DNA of 64,000 nt. It comes from Altererythrobacter epoxidivorans (lineage in GTDB: Bacteria > Pseudomonadota > Alphaproteobacteria > Sphingomonadales > Sphingomonadaceae). Both the position numbers and the translations under genes were made by a program. Location of the stretch: contig NZ_CP012669.1 in NCBI RefSeq assembly GCF_001281485.1, positions 2,201,501 through 2,265,500 of the forward strand, in the 5' to 3' direction. This document shows, piece after piece, positions 45,949-51,729 of this stretch. Position 1 is the stretch's first letter; every line of letters starts with the position of its first letter. The notes under the pieces were generated by a model. That model did not search any database. It was not told the origin of the DNA and was given only the letters and a program-made list of their open reading frames with translations.

Positions 45949-46203
45949 TCAGGCGGCCGCCCGCGCCTTGTCGATGATGGCGGTAATCTCGTCGAGCAGG
46001 CCCAGGCGCTTCTTCTTGAGCGCTTCGGTCCGTTCGTCGCTCGCCGCTTCGGCTTCGCTTTCGATGCGGTGCACTTCGCGGTTCACCTCGTGATATTCAT
46101 CGGCGAGCCGCGCGTAATGCGCATTGTCCTGCTTCAGCCGGGTGACGAGTTCGCGGTCGCGCCTGAAAATCTCGGTCAGTTCATTGGGTGTGTGCTGCGA
46201 CAT
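45949..46203 (-). CDS. ydcH: YdcH family (DUF465) small coiled-coil protein
   Basis: 84 residues, nearly all helical and highly charged: NELTEIFRRDRELVTRLKQD, then a coiled segment and ALKKKRLGLLDEITAIID. That last part is the DUF465 signature K-K-x-R-L-x-L-x-D-E-I. Function is unknown. A perfect FNR/FixK-type box lies 63-76 bp upstream of the start, with an AT-rich possible -10 element at the right distance. It may therefore be induced by low oxygen, which is unexpected for this family. Confidence 0.9.
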   Translation of the reverse strand: MSQHTPNELTEIFRRDRELVTRLKQDNAHYARLADEYHEVNREVHRIESEAEAASDERTEALKKKRLGLLDEITAIIDKARAAA

Positions 46204-46591
46204 GGATCATCCTTCCTTGGATCGATTGACGAGCCATCAGGATAATTTGCGGTCACAAAGCGTCGTTGATGCAAATCAATTTCGCAGCCGCGACAAGCGA
46301 AAGGCGAAAAAATTCCTGCCGCTTAAACCCTACTCGATGGAACACATGGAACACAGTCCAATGGGCCAAAAACCGTCGTTCTAATCCCATTCTGTCGTTT
46401 CCATACAAGAAATTACATAAAACCTGCGAGGGATTTACATTATATCGGACCCGGACAGAGTAGGACATGATTTCAATGCTCTATCGCCGGTAGGATTTTG
46501 TTAATTCCCCGGTCGTAGCGAATTCCTATCGATCCGGGTCGCTCGATATTTCCCAGACGCATAAAGCGCAGGGAACGAGGAGGACGAGAGG
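46204..46591. other. 388-bp AT-richer intergenic region
   Basis: It lies between ydcH (minus) and a small arginine-rich gene (plus). It holds a perfect FNR/FixK-type box at 46266-46279 and the duplicated short motif ATGGAACACA (46337-46346 and 46346-46355). A clearly lower GC stretch runs from 46240 to 46500. No supported ORF over 50 codons and no tRNA were seen in it. It probably carries the promoters of both flanking genes. Confidence 0.5.
46266..46279. promoter_or_regulatory. FNR/FixK-type anaerobox
   Basis: TTGATGCAAATCAA is a perfect TTGAT-N4-ATCAA palindrome, the consensus for FNR/FixK/CRP-type oxygen regulators. On the minus strand an AATTAT element (46242-46247) follows. That would put the box centre about 40 bp upstream of transcription start, the usual activating position, with ydcH as target. 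The plus-strand gene at 46592 is about 310 bp away. Confidence 0.6.
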
Positions 46592-46741
46592 ATGTATTGG
46601 GACGAGTCAGTAGCCGACAAGGGGCGCCGGAGCGGCGTGGACAGGCGCAAGGCACAGTTGCCCTTCGCCGGACCCGACCGCCGCGTGAACGAGCGGCGCT
46701 GCGGCAGCGATCGGCGCAGCAGCCCGCGACACGATTACTGA
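46592..46741 (+). CDS. 49-residue arginine-rich miniprotein with RRxxxDRR repeats
   Basis: MYWDESVADK is followed by three related motifs: GRRSGVDRRK, GPDRRVNERR and GSDRRSSPR. A strong GAGGAGGA site at 46577-46584 is well spaced to ATG 46592, which argues for real translation despite the size. The motif R-R-x-x-x-D-R-R with regular spacing suggests selection on the protein, possibly for binding nucleic acid or an acidic partner. The family is not recognised. It is 52 bp upstream of the nuclease-like gene in the same direction. Confidence 0.6.
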   Translation: MYWDESVADKGRRSGVDRRKAQLPFAGPDRRVNERRCGSDRRSSPRHDY

Positions 46742-46792
46742 GAGCGGACAAGAACCGCTGACCGGGCGCGGCGCGCGTGCTATCGCGCAGCC

Positions 46793-47404
46793 ATGGGCAA
46801 GGTCATACCATTCAGGAAACGCACCAACTGGACCAAGGCAGACGCCTACGCCCTGCAATCGGGCAAGCGTCGCGGCGGTGGTGGGCCAAAGCCCCCGAGG
46901 AGCGGCGGCAGTGCCGCAAGGCTCGGCAGGATCGCCGCGATACTGGTGATTGCAGCCGTTATCCTGGTTTCGACCTGGTGGCAGGCCGACGAGATGTTCG
47001 GACCGCCCGAGGGATCGCAAGTCTCCCAGACATTCGGCATCTGCGGCGCGAAGGGCCGCGGCAGCTATTGCACCAGCGACGGCGACACGGTGACCATCGG
47101 TTATGGCAAGACGGCGCGGCGCATCCGCCTGACCGGCTATGACGCGCCCGAGATCGAGGGCGCCTGTCCCGCCGAAAGCGCCAAGGCGCAAGAGGCGGAG
47201 ACGGCGCTACGAAACTGGCTCAACGCAGGCCCTTTTGAATGGGATGGCGGCACGCAGCCCCCGCGCGACCAGTACGGGCGCGAGCTGCGCTATGCCTGGC
47301 GCACGGCGGCAGACGGTTCGGTCGAATACCTTGCCACCCACATGATCGACGCGGGCCTCGCCAGCGGCGATGGCTGGGGCCAGTCGGCCGACTGGTGCGG
47401 GTGA
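46793..47404 (+). CDS. Membrane-anchored staphylococcal-nuclease-like protein
   Basis: 203 residues. A basic cytoplasmic head (~45 residues), one membrane segment (IAAILVIAAVILVSTWW) and an SNase-like domain outside. The domain shows SDGDTVTIGYG (metal-site Asp), RIRLTGYDAPEIEG (R and E positions) and DQYGRELRYAW (the second Arg), ending in a Cys. The main catalytic positions of the thermonuclease fold are present, so it may be an active extracytoplasmic nuclease. An Excalibur-domain gene, a motif often linked to such nucleases, lies about 620 bp downstream on the other strand. Confidence 0.83.
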   Translation: MGKVIPFRKRTNWTKADAYALQSGKRRGGGGPKPPRSGGSAARLGRIAAILVIAAVILVSTWWQADEMFGPPEGSQVSQTFGICGAKGRGSYCTSDGDTVTIGYGKTARRIRLTGYDAPEIEGACPAESAKAQEAETALRNWLNAGPFEWDGGTQPPRDQYGRELRYAWRTAADGSVEYLATHMIDAGLASGDGWGQSADWCG

Positions 47405-47416
47405 GGGTTGGCGGCG

Positions 47417-48019
47417 ATGGGCAGCGTCAGACAGGTCGAGGTCTCGCCCGATAGCCTGCTCGCCCGATATGGCAGCGCGCAGGATTACCGCGACTGCTTC
47501 GCCCGCGAGGTTGCAGGCCATGTCACGCTCGAACAATTCATCGAGAGATTTTACTGCAGCGCGGCCTTCCGGCCCGAACGGATCGTGCTCGGCCTGATCG
47601 GTCGCGGGGCCAGCAATGCCGATGCCCGTGCCCTCGCCCGCGGAGAGACCGACAGATTCGCGGTGTGGGAAGTTGTCGAGCGGTCCGACCTGCCCTCAGG
47701 CAGCAAAGCGGTAGGGCATGAAAGACACGAAATCCTTTTACATTCGAAGGACACCGGCACTGCGAGTTGGTTGGCGGTGTCCTCAGGTAGCGCAGCGATA
47801 GGACAGACAGGAACGTCCTTAAGCAGTGGAGCGGTAGGACAGACAGGAACGTCCTCAAGTAGCGCAGCGGTAGGACAATCAAGAAATCCTGGCACGACGA
47901 CGCTCTATTTCGGAAGCTGGGTCGGCAACCTGGGCCAGAGCGGCTGGCGCTTCATGCAGCAGGCGCATGTCCTGTATTCGCGGGTGTTGCTGGAGAGTGC
48001 GGCGGACACTTTCCTCTAA
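47417..48019 (+). CDS. Uncharacterised protein interrupted by in-frame 36-bp repeats
   Basis: A 200-residue soluble protein. AREVAGHVTLEQFIERFYCS, GRGASNADARALARGETDRF and a C-terminal TLYFGSWVG...HVLYSRVLLESA look like one conserved small alphaproteobacterial family (DUF2867-like; I am not certain). Two stretches break the pattern: LPSGSKAVGHERH after VVER, and a Ser/Gly/Ala-rich 38-residue segment after SWLAV. Both are encoded by the 36-bp repeats at 47692-47727 and 47779-47886. All copies are multiples of three and in the same phase, so the gene remains open. ATG 47417 is used. Function is unknown. Confidence 0.65.
   Translation: MGSVRQVEVSPDSLLARYGSAQDYRDCFAREVAGHVTLEQFIERFYCSAAFRPERIVLGLIGRGASNADARALARGETDRFAVWEVVERSDLPSGSKAVGHERHEILLHSKDTGTASWLAVSSGSAAIGQTGTSLSSGAVGQTGTSSSSAAVGQSRNPGTTTLYFGSWVGNLGQSGWRFMQQAHVLYSRVLLESAADTFL
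47692..47727 (+). repeat. 36-bp palindromic repeat, copy A (diverged)
   Basis: It aligns with the three tandem copies at 47779-47886 at about 26 of 36 positions. The ends of the 26-bp core are GCCCT and AGGGC, where the other copies have GTCCT and AGGAC. The change at stem position 2 is compensated on the other arm. After the unit the sequence runs into GAAATCCT at 47729-47736, the same octamer that follows copy D. It lies within a coding gene, in frame. Confidence 0.7.
47779..47886 (+). repeat. Three tandem 36-bp palindromic repeats, copies B, C and D
   Basis: Units are 47779-47814, 47815-47850 and 47851-47886. Each has a 26-bp core from GTCCT to AGGAC and a 10-bp spacer (AGACAGGAAC in B and C). 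They encode VSSGSAAIGQTG-like 12-residue repeats. The array ends at GAAATCCT (47883-47890), overlapping the last unit. The length, palindromic core and in-frame insertion inside a gene recall Rickettsia palindromic elements, although the sequence is unrelated as far as I can tell. Confidence 0.8.
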
Positions 48020-48026
48020 GTCTTCA

Positions 48027-48344
48027 TTATTCGTCAGGTCGCGGCTCGCACGCGATCCCATCGCCATCACCATCCATGTGCAAGCCATAGCCCGGATCAC
48101 CTCGATGTAGCGGTGCTTTGCCCAATGCGCGGACCTCGTTGCAGCCTTCGTAATAGACGCTCTCTTCGACTGATTTTTGGTCCGCACGCGATTGCCCAGC
48201 CAGGGGCAGCACTACCCACCAGAGCACCGATGAAATCGCAATCGTCGCAGCAACGACGACGAAAAAGAGAAGTAGCGGATTACTCGTGAGGCTTTGGCCC
48301 GCGTCATTTGCCTCCGTATCTTCAGTGGGAAGCGAGTTACTCAA
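48027..48344 (-). CDS. Excalibur calcium-binding domain membrane protein
   Basis: 105 residues. A membrane segment (LLLFFVVVAATIAISSVLWWVV) is followed by a short linker and a C-terminal Excalibur domain. It has YEGCNEVRALGKAPLHRGDPGY and MDGDGDGIACE, with the conserved Cys pair and the DxDxDG calcium loop. Excalibur domains often accompany or fuse to secreted thermonuclease-like proteins, and such a protein is encoded at 46793-47404. The domain faces the periplasm. It is convergent with the repeat-bearing gene, 7 bp apart. Confidence 0.88.
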   Translation of the reverse strand: MSNSLPTEDTEANDAGQSLTSNPLLLFFVVVAATIAISSVLWWVVLPLAGQSRADQKSVEESVYYEGCNEVRALGKAPLHRGDPGYGLHMDGDGDGIACEPRPDE

Positions 48345-48359
48345 CCTTCTGTCCTCCCA

Positions 48360-48701
48360 TTAATAATTATCTTGGGCATGAACTGGTAAATCTGAATCAA
48401 CTTCAGATCTTCTCATTTCTGTCGCCTCATCCAGCCCTGCAATCGAAGCTAAACCGGCCGCAACAACTTGCAAGACCGCGATCGTGTGCAAGCGAGAACT
48501 GAAGGGCTGCTTGCGCGTCTTGTGGCGAAACACTTGTCGACCGGCATAAGCGCCTGCTGTGCCGCCGATCAGCGAAAGGTTCAGAAGCGTCGCCTCGCTT
48601 ATGCGACTGCGTCCTCCTTCCGCCAAGCTCTTGTCGAGACCGAAGGCCGCGAAAGTCATTACGTTCAAAGCAATTAGGTAATAGGTGACCCATTCCGCCA
48701 T
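48360..48701 (-). CDS. DUF1294 membrane protein
   Basis: 113 residues with an N-terminal membrane segment (YYLIALNVMTFAAFGLDKSL) that includes the typical F-x-x-x-G-x-D-K, then RSRISEATLLNLSLIGGTAGAYAGRQVFRHKTRKQPF. This is the DUF1294 core, with G-G-x-x-G-A and H-K-T-x-K. The C-terminal tail is hydrophilic and acidic. Function is unknown; relatives are often fused to cold-shock domains, which this one lacks. It is 15 bp upstream of the Excalibur gene on the same strand. Confidence 0.87.
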   Translation of the reverse strand: MAEWVTYYLIALNVMTFAAFGLDKSLAEGGRSRISEATLLNLSLIGGTAGAYAGRQVFRHKTRKQPFSSRLHTIAVLQVVAAGLASIAGLDEATEMRRSEVDSDLPVHAQDNY

Positions 48702-48760
48702 CGAACGATTGCCCGCCTGAAAGTATTAGCCGCATAACGAGCATATTTTTCTGTTCATGC

Positions 48761-48790
48761 AAAGAAAAAGGGCTCCCGAGGGAGCCCTTC
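48761..48790 (-). terminator. Rho-independent terminator after nrdB
   Basis: AAGGGCTCCC and GGGAGCCCTT form a near-perfect stem around a CGAG/CTCG loop. On the minus strand it is followed by TTTTTCTTT. It lies about 42 bp past the nrdB stop. Confidence 0.9.
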
Positions 48791-48831
48791 TCTTTTCGAG
48801 CGACATTGTCGCTGGTGGGCTGTTCGAAGTC

Positions 48832-49908
48832 TCACTCCGCCGCTTCGGCTCCAGTGCCGTTCGCAGGCGCCGAGGTTTCGCCGAACATGTCCGGACCTTC
48901 GTCCACGGACCCTTCCTCGTTCGCAGCCTTGGCTTTCTGGCGCTTGTCGAAGCTCGACCAGACGGTGTTCCAGTCGCCCTTGGTCGCGCCCTTCGAATAT
49001 TCGGTCGCGCGCTGTTCGAAGAAGTTGGCGTGCTCCACGCCATTCAGTAGCGGGGCGAGCCAGGGTAGCGGGTGGTCGTCGATCATGTAGATCGGCTGCA
49101 GGCCAAGCTGGCCGAGGCGCCAGTCGGCGATGTAGCGGATGTACTTCTTGATTTCCTTCGGCGTCATCCCGCTGACGGGACCCATTTCGAAGGCGAGGTC
49201 GATGAAGTTGTCTTCGAGGCGCACCGACTTCTGGCAGATGTCGATGATGTCTTCCTTCACCGCCTTGGTGTAGCAGTCGCGTTCGCGAACGAATTCGTGG
49301 AACAGGCGCACGATCCCTTCGCAGTGGAGGCTTTCGTCGCGCACCGACCAGCTGACGATCTGCCCCATGCCCTTCATCTTGTTGAAGCGCGGGAAGTTCA
49401 TCAACATGGCGAAGCTGGCGAACAGCTGCATGCCTTCGGTGAAGCCGCCGAATGCCGCCAGCGTGCGGGCGATATCCTCGTCCGTGTCGACGCCGAAGAT
49501 CTGCAGGTAATCGTGCTTGTCCTTCATTTCCTCGTATTCGAGGAAGGCGCCATATTCGCTTTCGGGCATGCCGATCGTGTCGAGCAGGTGCGAATACGCC
49601 GCGATGTGGACCGTTTCCATGTTGCTGAACGCGGTCAGCATCATCTTGATTTCCGTCGGCTTGAACACGCGGCCATACTTGTCGTGATAGCAATCCTGCA
49701 CCTCGACATCGGCCTGGGTGAAGAATCGGAAGATCTGCGTCAGCAGGTTGCGCTCGTGCTCGGACAGCTTCTGCGCCCAGTCGCGGCAGTCCTCGCCCAG
49801 CGGGACTTCTTCGGGCAGCCAGTGGACCTGCTGCTGGCGCTTCCAGAATTCATACGCCCACGGATATTCGAAGGGCTTGTAGGTCTTTCTGGCTTCGAGC
49901 AACGACAT
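48832..49908 (-). CDS. nrdB: Ribonucleotide reductase class Ia, beta subunit
   Basis: A 358-residue radical-generating subunit. Iron-ligand regions appear in order: TQADVEVQDCYHDKYG, FSNMETVHIAAYSHLLD with the Tyr-radical region, and later DESLHCEGIVRLFHEF. The C-terminus is the flexible acidic tail that docks to NrdA. No ATP-cone domain is present. ATG 49908 has AAGGA upstream. Two GANTC sites lie 41-58 bp upstream. nrdA is not adjacent: it is 1.8 kb away, with three unrelated genes between. Confidence 0.94.
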   Translation of the reverse strand: MSLLEARKTYKPFEYPWAYEFWKRQQQVHWLPEEVPLGEDCRDWAQKLSEHERNLLTQIFRFFTQADVEVQDCYHDKYGRVFKPTEIKMMLTAFSNMETVHIAAYSHLLDTIGMPESEYGAFLEYEEMKDKHDYLQIFGVDTDEDIARTLAAFGGFTEGMQLFASFAMLMNFPRFNKMKGMGQIVSWSVRDESLHCEGIVRLFHEFVRERDCYTKAVKEDIIDICQKSVRLEDNFIDLAFEMGPVSGMTPKEIKKYIRYIADWRLGQLGLQPIYMIDDHPLPWLAPLLNGVEHANFFEQRATEYSKGATKGDWNTVWSSFDKRQKAKAANEEGSVDEGPDMFGETSAPANGTGAEAAE

Positions 49909-49948
49909 CTTGTGGTCCTTCTGATTGGCGCGTGAAGTCCCAGCATAT

Positions 49949-49966
49949 GAATCATGGCTGTGATTC
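49949..49966. promoter_or_regulatory. Paired GANTC (CcrM) sites in the nrdB promoter
   Basis: GAATC at 49949-49953 and GATTC at 49962-49966, eight bases apart and 41-58 bp upstream of nrdB. GANTC is the CcrM methylation target in alphaproteobacteria, often found in promoters of cell-cycle genes under GcrA/CcrM. The fit to nrdB is plausible. Confidence 0.45.
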
Positions 49967-50200
49967 GATAGCAAGGGGTGAATTTATATGGGGTCTTTTC
50001 CACCCCTTTTCACCCCTCCCGGGCGCGGCGGCCCGCACCCGCGATGGCGATTGGCAGGCATGTGTAACCGGGGAGCCACGCAAGGGGCGCATCACTTTCA
50101 CTGGGAAGCGAATTGCGCCCCAACCCCGCCGCAAACGAACCTCCACGGCGGGGCTGATAGGCGACTTGTGCGCCCTGCGCTGCACTGCGTCAGCGGGCGA

Positions 50201-50590
50201 TTACTTCCAGAACCATCGGTCCTTTGCGTCGCGGCGACGGCGATCGAGCCACATCCGCACGTAGATCCACACGCCCGACAGCGCGAAGAACATCAGCGCC
50301 AGGCCCGAGAGGACACTGATCGCGGTGCCGGCGGGTCCGAATTCCTCGCCCGAGTGCAAGTGGTGGAAGAAGCCGACAAGGCTGCGCGGACCGGTTTCGG
50401 TGCGCGGCGGGCTGCAGCGCCATCCTTCGGGGCACTCGAATCCCGGCGGCGGGGTCTGTGCAGCAAGCTCGGCAGCGGTCGGCTCGGGCACCGGCCACAG
50501 CACCGCCCACTGGCTGAGCACGCCCGTCGTGGCGATGAAGAAAATGAAGATGCCGAAGAATACCGACAGCCAGCGGTGCCATTTGCGCAT
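50201..50590 (-). CDS. PepSY-associated transmembrane protein
   Basis: 129 residues with two membrane helices: WLSVFFGIFIFFIATTGVLS near the N-terminus and AISVLSGLALMFFALSGVWIYV near the C-terminus. They flank a periplasmic loop with FECPEGWRC and GFFHHLHSGEEFG. This is the small PepSY-TM layout seen beside siderophore or heme receptors. ATG 50590 is preferred because a Fur-like box (50607-50623) sits just upstream and would be coding under the longer TTG 50629 reading. A role in iron reduction or uptake is inferred. Confidence 0.78.
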   Translation of the reverse strand: MRKWHRWLSVFFGIFIFFIATTGVLSQWAVLWPVPEPTAAELAAQTPPPGFECPEGWRCSPPRTETGPRSLVGFFHHLHSGEEFGPAGTAISVLSGLALMFFALSGVWIYVRMWLDRRRRDAKDRWFWK

Positions 50591-50606
50591 GTAAAGAGAA
50601 TCCTGT

Positions 50607-50623
50607 TTGCGAGTGATTTGCAA
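50607..50623. promoter_or_regulatory. Fur-like box upstream of PepSY gene
   Basis: TTGCGAGTGATTTGCAA is a 17-bp imperfect palindrome (TTGC...GCAA with matching inner positions). It is close to the TGCGAATNATTTGCA form I associate with iron-responsive Fur sites in alphaproteobacteria. It lies 17-33 bp upstream of ATG 50590. It is the only such element beside this gene; the assignment is tentative. Confidence 0.4.
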
Positions 50624-50740
50624 TTGCAACTACACGCTGGTGGCGATTAGGCAAGCGCTGGATTGTCGCGTTTGGTCGCGCGGGTGGATAGGCCCGATTT
50701 CTACCACTCCACGAGCCGTTCACGAGCTTCGACGAGCCGA

Positions 50741-50766
50741 GGAACGAATGCCCTCCCCGAGCCGTT
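50741..50766 (+). promoter_or_regulatory. EcfG-type general stress promoter for the DUF2171 gene
   Basis: GGAAC at 50741-50745 and CGTT at 50763-50766 with a 17-bp spacer is a perfect match to the alphaproteobacterial EcfG consensus (GGAAC-N16/17-CGTT). Transcription would start near 50774, about 50 nt before ATG 50824. It points to PhyR-NepR-EcfG control. Confidence 0.75.
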
Positions 50767-50823
50767 ATATAGACATAACCCATTCAAAAAGAACGCGAAT
50801 TAGCGCGTTCGGAAAGAGAATTT

Positions 50824-51069
50824 ATGTTTGAGAAGTTCCGCATCAACGAGCACATGGAAGTCGCAGATTGCAAGGGGAACCACGTGGGCACCGTCGATGA
50901 AGTCGATGGCGACGCGATCAAGCTGACCAAGTCTGACAGCAGCGACGACATGCACCATTTCCTCGCCATGTCCGACGTGGACAAGATCGACGACAACCGC
51001 GTCTATCTGAAGGAGGGCGTGCGCATCCCGGACGGTCTCGGCACCAAGGCGACACTCGAAAACGCCTGA
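50824..51069 (+). CDS. DUF2171 domain protein, probable general-stress protein
   Basis: 81 residues, one small beta-rich domain: INEHMEVADCKGNHVGTVDEV, DAIKLTKSDSSDDMHHF and DVDKIDDNRVYLKEG. This matches DUF2171, a PRC-barrel-like family common in sphingomonads. No membrane part is present. An EcfG promoter directly upstream implies induction in general stress. It stands between the PepSY and PilZ genes, both on the minus strand, and splits the nrdB/nrdA neighbourhood. Confidence 0.88.
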   Translation: MFEKFRINEHMEVADCKGNHVGTVDEVDGDAIKLTKSDSSDDMHHFLAMSDVDKIDDNRVYLKEGVRIPDGLGTKATLENA

Positions 51070-51174
51070 ACCAGCGATAATATGAAGCCGGAATAACCGG
51101 CATTAAGGCCCCGGCCCGATCTTCCCCTCATGAGGATCGCCCGGGGTTCTTGCGATTCCTGGCCGGAGAACCGG

Positions 51175-51558
51175 TCAGCAGAAACGGCGAACCATGCCGG
51201 TCGGCGCTGCCGGTTGCGGTGCAGCGGCTGGCCGTTCGGCAGGCAGGGACTCGACCGGCGCGCGCGGCGGCATCTTGCCGCTGAGCACCTGCTCGATCTC
51301 GTCGCCGCTCATCGGGCGGACGAAGGATACGCCTACCTGCCCGTCTTCGCGCCAGCGGACGAAGCAACGGTGCGGGCCCGTGCCATTGATCATGATGTTG
51401 GTCGGTGCGCCGACGAACAACGCCGGATCGTCATCCGCAAAACGGCATCCGCCATCCGAGAGGTCGTGCACGGTGATATCGAACAGCCGCCCCTGGCTGG
51501 TGCAGCACTGCCCCGCCAGTTCCGTCTGTTTACGTTCTACCTTGCGCGTTCTCATCAT
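51175..51558 (-). CDS. PilZ domain protein
   Basis: 127 residues with a single PilZ domain: KVERKQTELAGQCCTSQ (in place of R-x-x-x-R), ITVHDLSDGGCRF (the D-x-S-x-x-G variant) and CFVRWREDGQVGVSFVRP. The C-terminal ~35 residues are Pro/Ala-rich and end in MVRRFC. The first arginine motif is weakened (KxxRK), so c-di-GMP binding may be weak or lost. ATG 51558 has AGGGG about eight bases upstream. It lies 172 bp downstream of the nrdA stop on the same strand. Confidence 0.83.
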   Translation of the reverse strand: MMRTRKVERKQTELAGQCCTSQGRLFDITVHDLSDGGCRFADDDPALFVGAPTNIMINGTGPHRCFVRWREDGQVGVSFVRPMSGDEIEQVLSGKMPPRAPVESLPAERPAAAPQPAAPTGMVRRFC

Positions 51559-51729
51559 CGCAGACACCCCTGCCAGAAATGGCTCGAATTCCGGTGCATC
51601 CGGGATAGCGCAAGATGCCTAACGTCTCGTTAAGTCTGCTTGCAGGCATGGCGCGAAGCGGGAGCGGCAATGAAAAAGGGGACGCCCCTTCGGACATCCC
51701 CCTTTCGCAATCGAATTGATCCGATCGTT

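Noticed and set aside
47692..47886. CRISPR array
   Set aside because: The 36-bp period comes from adjacent repeats with only a 10-bp near-identical spacer, inside a coding gene. There are no unique spacers and no cas genes.
47551..47895. Reverse-strand open frame through the 36-bp repeats
   Set aside because: It is open only because the repeats are multiples of three with no stops in several frames. The forward frame has the better protein features and continues into conserved-looking sequence on both sides.
49909..50200. Small gene or RNA between nrdB and the PepSY gene
   Set aside because: A CCCCGCCG/CGGCGGGG hairpin lies at about 50123-50153, but no T-run, ribosome binding site or supported ORF was seen. 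Only the GANTC pair was called in this stretch.
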